Below the pieces are notes generated by a model that had not been told where the DNA came from, made no database searches, and worked only from the letters and a program-made list of their open reading frames with translations. Below are positions 18,154 through 25,921 of a DNA stretch of 64,000 nucleotides, one piece after another (the first letter of the stretch is position 1; every line of letters begins with the position of its first letter). The stretch covers positions 1 to 64,000 of the forward strand of contig JAQICA010000013.1 in assembly GCA_027858775.1 (NCBI GenBank), in the 5' to 3' direction. Made by a program: the position numbers and the translations under genes. The stretch is from Salinivirgaceae bacterium (GTDB taxonomy: Bacteria; Bacteroidota; Bacteroidia; Bacteroidales; Salinivirgaceae).

Positions 18154-19092
18154 ATGAACAAACGCGTAGCAATTTTTGATCTCGGCTCAAATGCCTTTAA
18201 ACTACTTATTGCAGAAAAAGCCCCCACCCCGGAAGGCTTTGTTATTGTGCATAAAGAACAGTCCGGGGTAAAGCTTGCAAGTAAAGGCATCAATAAAAAA
18301 ATTATTACAAAAGAAGCCCGGCTTAGGGCACTGGAAGCCATTGCTGCATTTAAAGTTACAGCCGAATATTACAAGTGTCGCACCATAAAATGTACAGGCA
18401 CCTCAGCTTTTCGCGATGCCAAAAATGGAAAAATATTGGTGGACGAAATTAAGGAACGCTTCCATTTAGATGTAGAAATAATTAGTGGAGACAGAGAGGC
18501 CGAACTCATATACAAAGGCGTTAAAATAGGTTACAATATGGACAAAAAGCCGGTTTTCATTATGGATATCGGTGGAGGAAGTTTAGAAATAATTATTGCC
18601 AATAATGAGGGCATACAGTTTCAAAAAAGTTACGATTTAGGCATGCGCCGGGTAATGGAAAAGCTCGACCTACCCGATCCGTTAAAGCAAAAAGATGTAG
18701 ATCAAATAATTACATTTTTCGACAATGAATTTTCGGAACTCGACAAAGTGGTAAAAAATCTGAAACCGCACACCCTTATTGGTACCAGTGGCAGCTACGA
18801 AACCATTAGCAATATGGTAGAAGCCCAAAAAGGCAGGCCACTCAAAAAAGTAAGTACAGCCACATTTAAACTCTCGCGCACCCGAATAACCGAACTCCAC
18901 AATAGCCTGGTGCACAAAACAGAAGAGGAACGCAAAAAAATCGACGGTATGGATCTAATTCGGGTCGATCTGATGGCAATAGCCATGGTTTTTGTAAATC
19001 ATATAATAAAAAAGTTTAACTTTGATAATGTTGTGTTTTCAGCATTTGCCCTGAAAGAGGGCTTACTAAGCGAAGCACTTGATAAAGAATAA
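18154..19092 (+). CDS. Ppx/GppA family phosphatase (short form)
   Basis: 312 aa with the ASKHA fold: FDLGSNAFKLLI at the N-terminus (phosphate-binding loop 1), TGTSAFRDAKN, IMDIGGGSLEI (second phosphate loop), IGTSGSYET. Family enzymes hydrolyse inorganic polyphosphate or pppGpp. The protein ends after the second domain and lacks the C-terminal HD-like domain of the long E. coli enzymes. It is the first gene of a tight operon (6-bp gap) with an NtrC-like protein and SiaC, suggesting a stress-signalling role. Confidence 0.88.
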   Translation: MNKRVAIFDLGSNAFKLLIAEKAPTPEGFVIVHKEQSGVKLASKGINKKIITKEARLRALEAIAAFKVTAEYYKCRTIKCTGTSAFRDAKNGKILVDEIKERFHLDVEIISGDREAELIYKGVKIGYNMDKKPVFIMDIGGGSLEIIIANNEGIQFQKSYDLGMRRVMEKLDLPDPLKQKDVDQIITFFDNEFSELDKVVKNLKPHTLIGTSGSYETISNMVEAQKGRPLKKVSTATFKLSRTRITELHNSLVHKTEEERKKIDGMDLIRVDLMAIAMVFVNHIIKKFNFDNVVFSAFALKEGLLSEALDKE

Positions 19093-19098
19093 AATATT

Positions 19099-20277
19099 AT
19101 GACGCGCATTTTGGTAATAGACGATGAAGAAAGTATTAGAAATACGTTGCAGGAGATACTGGAATACGAAAAATATACTGTAGACATGGCTGCAGAAGGT
19201 GCTGAAGCCATGGAGCAACTGAAAAAAAATCAGTACAACGTAATTTTGTGCGATATTAAAATGCCTAATATGGATGGAATTGAGGTACTCGAACGAGCCA
19301 TCAGAATCCAACCCACAGCGCCCGTAATCATGATTTCGGGGCACGGCAACATCGACACAGCTGTAGATGCCATTAAAAAAGGAGCTTACGATTTTATTGA
19401 AAAGCCACTAGACCTAAACAGACTGCTTATAACCATAAAAAATGCATTAGATAAATCGACGCTCGTAGAAAAAACCAAAGAATTACAACAAAAAGTTAGT
19501 AAGACATACGAAATAATTGGTCAAAGCCCAGCCATAGAGCAGGTAAAACAAATGATTGAACGCGTTGGTCCTACCGATGCCCGCGTGCTTATAACCGGCG
19601 AAAATGGCACCGGAAAAGAACTTGTAGCACACCAATTGCACGAAATGAGCCAACGAGCGGCTGGTGCATTTGTGGAAGTAAACTGCGCGGCTATTCCTTC
19701 AGAGCTCATCGAAAGTGAGCTGTTTGGCCACGAAAAAGGTGCATTTACCTCGGCCAACAAACAACGAAAAGGAAAATTTGAACAAGCCAACGGAGGAACA
19801 CTTTTTCTAGACGAAATTGGCGACATGAGCCTTTCTGCCCAATCGAAAGTGCTTAGAGCACTGCAAGAAAACAAAATATCTCGTGTAGGTGGCGACAAAG
19901 ACATTGATGTGAATGTACGCATTATTGCTGCCACAAATAAAAACATGCAGGAAGAGATAAAAAACAATTATTTCAGAGAAGATTTATACCACCGCATTAG
20001 TGTAATACTCATACATGTACCCCCACTTCGCCAACGGACAGAAGATATTCCCGAGCTTGCACGCCATTTTATTAAACAAATTTGCGAGGAATATAAAATT
20101 AAACCCCTCGAAATTGCAGATGATGCCATTAAAGAGCTTCAGGATCTTCCATGGACAGGAAATATCAGAGAATTTCGAAATGTGATAGAACGCCTAATTA
20201 TCCTTAGTAATAATGCTATATTAGGAAAAGATGTAAAAAGCTTTGCCCATCCATTAAGTACAACACAAAAACAATAA
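19099..20277 (+). CDS. NtrC-type response regulator lacking a DNA-binding domain
   Basis: 392 aa. Receiver domain (about 1-120) with D8/D9, phospho-acceptor D52 (ILCDIKMP) and the K of IEKPL. AAA+ sigma-54 activation domain (about 140-370) with Walker A GENGTGKE, the sigma-54 loop as GAFTSA rather than GAFTGA, Walker B LFLDEIGDM and an Arg finger region. The protein ends about 20 residues after the AAA+ helical subdomain, with no Fis-type helix-turn-helix. It therefore cannot bind an enhancer in the usual way and may act from solution. Neighbours are a Ppx/GppA enzyme and SiaC. Confidence 0.9.
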   Translation: MTRILVIDDEESIRNTLQEILEYEKYTVDMAAEGAEAMEQLKKNQYNVILCDIKMPNMDGIEVLERAIRIQPTAPVIMISGHGNIDTAVDAIKKGAYDFIEKPLDLNRLLITIKNALDKSTLVEKTKELQQKVSKTYEIIGQSPAIEQVKQMIERVGPTDARVLITGENGTGKELVAHQLHEMSQRAAGAFVEVNCAAIPSELIESELFGHEKGAFTSANKQRKGKFEQANGGTLFLDEIGDMSLSAQSKVLRALQENKISRVGGDKDIDVNVRIIAATNKNMQEEIKNNYFREDLYHRISVILIHVPPLRQRTEDIPELARHFIKQICEEYKIKPLEIADDAIKELQDLPWTGNIREFRNVIERLIILSNNAILGKDVKSFAHPLSTTQKQ

Positions 20278-20280
20278 GCC

Positions 20281-20664
20281 ATGCAACCAACATTAGTTAT
20301 AGACGGAACAAAGAGCAGCCCTGAAATCATTCTGGATCCACGCGAGGGAATTTTCTCCTTTAGCGGAACCTCAATGTCTGAAGATGCGGTAGGATTTTAT
20401 ATGCCCATAATTGATTGGCTTAAAAAATATGCATTAGACCCCAATCCCATGACGCAAGTAAAATTCAAAATGACCTATTTTAATACAGCTTCGTCAAAAC
20501 TACTTTGGGAAATAATGAGTCTTCTGCAAGACATATACAGTAATGGGCACAAAGTAAAAATTGATTGGATTTTTCAGGATGAGGATGAAGATATGGAAGA
20601 AGCAGGAGAAATTTACGCTGAACGAATGGATATTCCAATCAACTTGATTATAAGCGAAGATTAG
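20281..20664 (+). CDS. SiaC family (DUF1987) regulatory phosphoprotein
   Basis: 127 aa with the DUF1987 pattern: SPEIILDPREGIFSFSG, EDAVGFYMPIIDWL, then FKMTYFNTASSKLLWEI. In Pseudomonas SiaC a Thr near residue 68 is phosphorylated by SiaB and dephosphorylated by the PP2C phosphatase SiaA, controlling the diguanylate cyclase SiaD; here T69 in the NTASSK block sits at the equivalent place. No SiaB or SiaD is adjacent; a SpoIIE/PP2C-type phosphatase lies at 35351, far away. It starts 3 bp after the NtrC-like gene and is closed by a strong terminator. Confidence 0.88.
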   Translation: MQPTLVIDGTKSSPEIILDPREGIFSFSGTSMSEDAVGFYMPIIDWLKKYALDPNPMTQVKFKMTYFNTASSKLLWEIMSLLQDIYSNGHKVKIDWIFQDEDEDMEEAGEIYAERMDIPINLIISED

Positions 20665-20686
20665 TATTTTTTATTCCTCAATTATA

Positions 20687-20727
20687 GTTGCCCGCAGGTA
20701 TAAAAACCTGCGGGCAACTTTTTTTTT
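20687..20727 (+). terminator. Strong terminator of the ppx-ntrC-siaC operon
   Basis: A perfect 13-bp stem GTTGCCCGCAGGT / ACCTGCGGGCAAC with a 6-nt loop is followed by nine T. Confidence 0.95.
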
Positions 20728-20756
20728 GTAGTATACTATATTTTTTTCTAGTTTTG
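20725..20756 (+). promoter_or_regulatory. Bacteroidota promoter with no obvious gene downstream
   Basis: TTTG (20725-20728), exactly 20 bp, then TAGTTTTG (20749-20756). This matches TTTG-N19-21-TAnnTTTG at both boxes and in spacing. Transcription should begin near 20763 and run into a region without a recognised gene. The TTTG box is shared with the T-run of the preceding terminator, which weakens the call a little. Confidence 0.6.
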
Positions 20757-20790
20757 CACATTAAATTAAAACAAGGATGTACAGGAATAA

Positions 20791-20979
20791 ATGCCCGGAA
20801 AGAACAAAAATTGCTACAAAAGTTTTCTTACACACCAACCAGATTGGCTTGTAAGAAAGGGGATATGCACCATACGCACTAGAGAAGCCATACTGAATAA
20901 AAATGGCAAAAAAGGCACAACGCATAAGCAACACCAAATTGACTGCATGCATTGCGCCCAAACAAGAATCCAAAAGTAA
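20791..20979 (+). CDS. Doubtful 62-aa ORF behind the promoter
   Basis: This is the first ATG with a plausible ribosome site (AGGAAT) after the predicted start of transcription. The protein is basic, with DCMHC near the C-terminus and no domain I know. An overlapping frame (MYRNKCPERTK..., broken by stops, then MAKKAQRISNTK...) is equally protein-like, so the locus may be a small RNA or a decayed gene. Confidence 0.25.
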   Translation: MPGKNKNCYKSFLTHQPDWLVRKGICTIRTREAILNKNGKKGTTHKQHQIDCMHCAQTRIQK

Positions 20980-21091
20980 TGATTTTATATTTTCAAAAAC
21001 ATTAAAACGAAAAATAATTAAAATATTTCCGGACTATTTATTTAATAATAATAGTATGCTGCTTTTTGATTTTAAGCCTGCAACAGTTCAG

Positions 21092-21559
21092 TTATTGCAC
21101 AGATTTTTCAATTTTACCTAGCTTCGACCATTCATAAACACGGTCGTTGCCAAAATCGAGCATCAGCTCAGGAGCTTCTACAGCAGCGTTTTGAATACCC
21201 GAAAGTTCGCCTTCCTCAATTTTTAAAATGAGTGTCATTGCTGACTCTCCAGGTGATAACCGCCGGGTTTTAAAGTACCGTTTATCAAAAACCACTGTGT
21301 CGCCATTCCTTAATTCAAAAGTTTGTGTGTTAAGCGTTACTTTAAACAGCGGCTTGGCCGTACGATTTTCGACACGCCATCGTACTGTGCCATCGTAACC
21401 CTTTATGGCAGTTCCATAGTAGAGAACCATAAACGTTTTATTGTTCTTCATTAGTGAGGCATACGGTTTCCAATGCCAATCGCGCTCATTGTACTGAGCA
21501 TCAACTGAAGAAACGCCTAAAAAGAAACTTATAACTATGAAAAAAATAAATTGTTTCAT
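21092..21559 (-). CDS. Secreted hypothetical protein
   Basis: From the ATG at 21559 (MKQFIFF) the protein is 155 aa with a clean signal peptide ending VSSVDAQ. The track's upstream start would spoil it. The mature part is likely a small beta-sandwich (alternating short strands such as VRWRVENRT, FELRNGDTVVFDKRY). No family recognised. It lies 104 bp downstream of the MBOAT gene on the same strand and could be the last gene of that operon. Confidence 0.65.
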   Translation of the reverse strand: MKQFIFFIVISFFLGVSSVDAQYNERDWHWKPYASLMKNNKTFMVLYYGTAIKGYDGTVRWRVENRTAKPLFKVTLNTQTFELRNGDTVVFDKRYFKTRRLSPGESAMTLILKIEEGELSGIQNAAVEAPELMLDFGNDRVYEWSKLGKIEKSVQ

Positions 21560-21663
21560 AATATTTGGTTTAGCTACAAAAATAGTCACTATAAATAAAG
21601 TTACAATAAGTAAAATCGCCCTTTAACAGTGAAGCACAAAAATGAATTTGCAAAGTTAAACCG

Positions 21664-23178
21664 CTAGAACTGAAAATAAATAAATGGTTGAATATTGGCC
21701 GACTGTGCCTGATAGAGAATAAACACAACAAGAACAATAATTCCTACTTTAAGATACCAGGGTACCCGGATAAAACCATTGATATACAGTCGTTTTACAG
21801 TAGAAGGCAGCCAGTGAAAAACAAATCCTATAAGCATAATCAGGAAAATGTATTTGTAGCCGTCAATATATTCAAAGGTGCTTCCCCACCGCCAGTCAGA
21901 GGAAATTTGCTGCAGCATATTTTTCACCCTGTCGGTGCTGGTAGCTCTAAAAAATATCCATGCAAATGAAACAATATGAAAGGTGAAAAATATAGACAAT
22001 GCGCGTCCCCACTTACCGGGGAGTTTAAAGTGCACACGGGCTTTTACAAACTTTTCTACAGCCAGTGCCACTCCATGTATTGCACCCCAAATAATAAATC
22101 GCATATTTGCACCGTGCCATAATCCACCTAAAACCATGGTAATAAACAAGTTGGTATACGTCCGTAAAGTTCCGCGCCGATTGCCACCCAGTGGAATATA
22201 GAGATAATCCTTTAGCCAACTGGAGAGGGAAATGTGCCACCGGTGCCAAAAATCGGTAATGCTGGTGGCCTTGTAGGGCGAACGAAAGTTGATGGGCAAC
22301 CGGAAACCCAGCAGCAAAGCAACCCCGATGGCAATATCGGTATAACCGCTAAAATCGCAATAAATTTGTATGGAATAGCCATAAACAGCCATAAGATTCT
22401 CAAATCCACTATAAAGTAGTGGTTGCTCAAATACACGATCGACAAAATTGACCGAAACATAATCGCTAATTACAATTTTCTTTACTAATCCGTTTAAAAT
22501 CAAAAATAAAGCATACCCAAACTCGTAGGCACTAAGCTTAAACTTCCGGTATATTTGAGGTACAAATTCTGCTGCCCGCACAATGGGTCCTGCCACTAAC
22601 TGCGGAAAAAATGAAACATAAAATCCAAAATCGAGGATGTTTTTTACTGGTTTTACTTTATAACGGTAAATATCGACGGCGTAACTTATTGTCTGAAATG
22701 TGTAGAACGAAATACCAACGGGTAGTATAATGGTGTTTACATCAAATTCCGATTTTGAAACACCGTTTACAGCCATGGCAAGATAATTTTTCATCTCCCA
22801 ATCGATTCCGGTAAGCGTAGAAACGAGGTCACCAATCAAATATGCATACTTAAAATATGCGAGAACAAACAAGTTGATAAAAACACTCAAGGCAACAAAT
22901 AATTTTCTGCGAAGGGGAATATAATTGTTATAAATTGCTTGCCCAATAAAATAGTCTGTGATCGTACTAAAAACAAGAAGGAAAAAATAGTAGCCACCAC
23001 ACTTGTAATAAAAAAAGAGGCTTACTGCAAACAGCCAAACATTGCGTAGTTGCATGCGTTTTTGCAGTGCAGAAAACCCGACCATCACAATAAGGAAGAA
23101 AACCCAGAAGCTCCAATGTGTAAATATCATTGGTGCTTTTGAATTAAAGGTGAATATTTGTGATAAATAGTCGATCAT
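21664..23178 (-). CDS. MBOAT family O-acyltransferase (AlgI/PatA-like)
   Basis: 504-aa polytopic membrane enzyme. AlgI-type landmarks: VGISFYTFQTISYAVDIYR, FFPQLVAGPIVRA, FWHRWHISLSSWLKDYLYIPLGG, and the catalytic-His motif GGLWHGAN. Such proteins carry acetyl groups across the inner membrane for transfer to a glycan (alginate, peptidoglycan, exopolysaccharide). It is 11 bp downstream of an SGNH hydrolase, with a second SGNH enzyme and a lytic transglycosylase upstream, which supports a role in O-acetylation of peptidoglycan or another surface glycan. Confidence 0.92.
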   Translation of the reverse strand: MIDYLSQIFTFNSKAPMIFTHWSFWVFFLIVMVGFSALQKRMQLRNVWLFAVSLFFYYKCGGYYFFLLVFSTITDYFIGQAIYNNYIPLRRKLFVALSVFINLFVLAYFKYAYLIGDLVSTLTGIDWEMKNYLAMAVNGVSKSEFDVNTIILPVGISFYTFQTISYAVDIYRYKVKPVKNILDFGFYVSFFPQLVAGPIVRAAEFVPQIYRKFKLSAYEFGYALFLILNGLVKKIVISDYVSVNFVDRVFEQPLLYSGFENLMAVYGYSIQIYCDFSGYTDIAIGVALLLGFRLPINFRSPYKATSITDFWHRWHISLSSWLKDYLYIPLGGNRRGTLRTYTNLFITMVLGGLWHGANMRFIIWGAIHGVALAVEKFVKARVHFKLPGKWGRALSIFFTFHIVSFAWIFFRATSTDRVKNMLQQISSDWRWGSTFEYIDGYKYIFLIMLIGFVFHWLPSTVKRLYINGFIRVPWYLKVGIIVLVVFILYQAQSANIQPFIYFQF

Positions 23179-23189
23179 TATACCTTCTG

Positions 23190-24410
23190 TTACTCGTTTT
23201 TCACAGGGAAATATTGTTTTTCAAAATACTTAAGGAGTGCATTAAAAAACAAATCGCCCTGTAATCTGTATCCTTTCGTAGAAAGGTGAACTAAATCCCT
23301 GGCTCCCAAGCCATAACGTCGCCATTGCAAAACAGACTCGTAGCCGCCCATTATTTCATAAAAATCCCAAACAGCGCATTGATGCTCCCTGGCTATTTCT
23401 TTGATTATCTGACCGGCCTTTTCCACATGCATATTTGCCGCGGCTCTACGGACAAAATGGTCTCCCGGAGTGGTTAAAATTATTGCTTTTTCGGGAAAAA
23501 CCTTACGAATATCGGCAATTAAACGGGAGTAATATTCGCGAAAAGCTGGTAAATCCGGATTATCACTGTATATATCATTAGTACCCAACGACATAACAAT
23601 AACATCGGGTGTTACAAATCGTAAAAATCGTGATAAATTATCACACATTACAAAATCTTTGGCTCTGGCACCATTTAAACCTAAGGCGTGATAAGTTATG
23701 CCCGGCAATGAATTTTTCAACCATACGGCAAATAATTCAAATGGTACCGAATCTCCCCGCCGATTGAGTGTTATTTCCACATTTTTTGTGAAAGTTGTAA
23801 GTGTAAGTGCCACCCGCCCATATCCTTTTTTTAGATGAACCCACCGTTTACCGGGAGTAAGCAGATTGACAGTATCGCTAGCGTGATACCAAAACTCTAT
23901 CTCGTTGAATTCCGTATTTATTGCATCGTCTTTTTGTTTTACCCGAAGTGTGATTAGCGAATCGGTTGTGGTTAATTTTAGTGGAATAATTCCTGTTTTG
24001 GAATCACTCGTTTTTAACGCATTAACCACCTGCCAATTGTTTTCCGATTCAATAATGTAATTTCCCGGATTATTTGTCTCTGCAAGGTTATACGGGAATA
24101 CAATTCCCCGGGCTCCTTCTGCTCCAGCCGAAAAACTTTGTACACGTTGTCGCACTCGCCCCGTAAAAAAGTCGGCCTGTATATGAGAATCGCCTAAATG
24201 CAGAATTTCCAATTTTGTATTCTTCCCCACAACAATATCCTCCCACTTACTGAAAAATGCAGCAAAACCAATAGCATTTTCAATTTGTTCTAATTGATTT
24301 TTTTTATAATGAATAAAGGGATATTGATCTATATCGTAAGGGTAATCCTGAGCTAAAGAGGCTGTTAAGGTGAGAAAAAATATGACAAATAAAAATAACA
24401 AATCGCGCAT
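23190..24410 (-). CDS. Secreted SGNH/GDSL hydrolase (acetyltransferase/esterase partner)
   Basis: 406 aa. Signal peptide ends about residue 20 (TLTASLAQ). SGNH blocks are complete: block I LHLGDSHIQAD with the nucleophile Ser, block III MSLGTNDIY with Gly and Asn, and block V DLVHLS with the Asp/His pair. This family includes PatB/AlgX-like O-acetyltransferases and deacetylases. Being encoded between an MBOAT and a second SGNH protein suggests it completes acetyl transfer in the periplasm, though an esterase role cannot be excluded. Confidence 0.87.
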   Translation of the reverse strand: MRDLLFLFVIFFLTLTASLAQDYPYDIDQYPFIHYKKNQLEQIENAIGFAAFFSKWEDIVVGKNTKLEILHLGDSHIQADFFTGRVRQRVQSFSAGAEGARGIVFPYNLAETNNPGNYIIESENNWQVVNALKTSDSKTGIIPLKLTTTDSLITLRVKQKDDAINTEFNEIEFWYHASDTVNLLTPGKRWVHLKKGYGRVALTLTTFTKNVEITLNRRGDSVPFELFAVWLKNSLPGITYHALGLNGARAKDFVMCDNLSRFLRFVTPDVIVMSLGTNDIYSDNPDLPAFREYYSRLIADIRKVFPEKAIILTTPGDHFVRRAAANMHVEKAGQIIKEIAREHQCAVWDFYEIMGGYESVLQWRRYGLGARDLVHLSTKGYRLQGDLFFNALLKYFEKQYFPVKNE

Positions 24411-24435
24411 ATACTACTAAATTTCAACCCTCCGG

Positions 24436-25917
24436 CTATTTTTCTTTAAACTGATTATAATCGTACATTATAGCATTGTACATCATTTGAGCAACAATAC
24501 TTGCACCGCGATAATTAAAATGGGTAAAGTCTTTACGAGCCAATGACGGTTCAGAAAAAACCCATGCCGGCATTGAGTTATGTCCGCCCATAGCTTCGTA
24601 CATATCCCAAAATGCACAATTACTTTTAAACGCAGCATTGCGCTGTGCATCACGAATTTTTGTAATATTCGGATAAGACTCGTACCATCCGTTTACTTTG
24701 CGCGACATATCGCTCACTCCTACTACCAAAACCGGAATATTGCCTGCAGCCTTTTTCAAATGTTTTAATTGTCTGATTAATAAGCGTTCGTAAAAGCCAT
24801 AATGGTTAACAATGTGGGGAACAACATTAACACCATATTGAAATACAATAAATTTAACGTTTAATTGCTTAAAAAAACGTGCCAGAACTTGTTCGTCTAT
24901 TTTTGTAAACTCCGCTCCCCGACTTCCCCGCCATGCAATATTATCTACCGCAATACCTGTAGGCTGATCAAGTGTAAGCGCATAAAAACTTGGCAGATCT
25001 TGCCCCGCCACTTTAAATGTAAGGTCTTGGGGAGTATGATTGAGCTGCACACCAAAAAACTGCAAAGGTCCTGTCCCTTCAACAAGATCGGTGAGCAAAA
25101 GCGAATCGCGCTCATAAATGGACAGCTCAAATTGTCCACCACCATTTCCAAAAAAGAGTCGGACCCACTCAAAGTGTCGTACGGACAAATAACTGTATTT
25201 TGAGATTTTATAGTTTAAAAGCCCTTCGGTCAGGGAATCGCTCTCGTTAAGCGTAGCGCACGAACCTAAAATACCGAAGTTGCCATTCGAAAAACTGGAA
25301 TCTTTTCGTAGCATTACACTATGTTTTGCCCACGGACCCGATGTCTCAATTTGCATGCTGGAGCTTTCTGTTACAGGCTTATAACAAGGAAGTAATCCGG
25401 GACCACTTCCGCCGTAAGCTTTTTGAAAACGGTTTCGCAGGTAACGGGTAATTCGATCGCCCTCAATTTGAGAATCACCGTAATGGAGAATTCGAATCAA
25501 CGATTTTTTAACATTTCCCGATTTAAGCTCCTGAAAAAACGGATGAAACATATTCGACTTACCGGAGGGATACTCAATAGGTTGTATTTTCTTTTTTAAT
25601 GATGCTGACTGCGCTCTAACCGTATCAATTTTCTGTGCGAACTGGTCATCATCTTTATCAGGCAAAGAGTCCTCTTCTACGTTAATTACCTGATCTTGCA
25701 AACTGTCGGTTTCTTTGGCTACCGAAATAATACTATCGATATTTGCATATACAGGTTCATTTGCCGTAAGGCTCTCCAGTTTGGCAAATTTTAAGCGTTT
25801 ACTTTGCCCTAAATTTATACCGTCTGATGGGAAAATAAGCGACAACAAAGCCAATGCAGCCAGAACCAAGGTTAAAAAAGCAACAATATTCCATGGTTTA
25901 ACCGGCTTAGCATCCAT
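24436..25917 (-). CDS. Membrane-anchored SGNH/GDSL hydrolase
   Basis: 493 aa. An N-terminal membrane helix (about 10-30, VAFLTLVLAALALLSLIF) without a clear cleavage site suggests tethering. An acidic spacer follows (about 60-110), then the SGNH domain: block I LHYGDSQIEGD, block III FQYGVNVV, and block V DFTHFN. It is distinct from, but similar in plan to, the neighbouring SGNH protein, so the two may be paralogues with different substrates. The gene begins 4 bp after the lytic transglycosylase stop. Confidence 0.86.
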   Translation of the reverse strand: MDAKPVKPWNIVAFLTLVLAALALLSLIFPSDGINLGQSKRLKFAKLESLTANEPVYANIDSIISVAKETDSLQDQVINVEEDSLPDKDDDQFAQKIDTVRAQSASLKKKIQPIEYPSGKSNMFHPFFQELKSGNVKKSLIRILHYGDSQIEGDRITRYLRNRFQKAYGGSGPGLLPCYKPVTESSSMQIETSGPWAKHSVMLRKDSSFSNGNFGILGSCATLNESDSLTEGLLNYKISKYSYLSVRHFEWVRLFFGNGGGQFELSIYERDSLLLTDLVEGTGPLQFFGVQLNHTPQDLTFKVAGQDLPSFYALTLDQPTGIAVDNIAWRGSRGAEFTKIDEQVLARFFKQLNVKFIVFQYGVNVVPHIVNHYGFYERLLIRQLKHLKKAAGNIPVLVVGVSDMSRKVNGWYESYPNITKIRDAQRNAAFKSNCAFWDMYEAMGGHNSMPAWVFSEPSLARKDFTHFNYRGASIVAQMMYNAIMYDYNQFKEK

Positions 25918-25921
25918 AAGG

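Noticed and set aside
19521-19967. 148-aa antisense ORF in the NtrC-like gene, and the similar 59047-59493 ORF in the second one
   Set aside because: Both are antisense shadows of the conserved AAA+ domain; the same shadow appearing in two paralogues is expected and not evidence for a gene.
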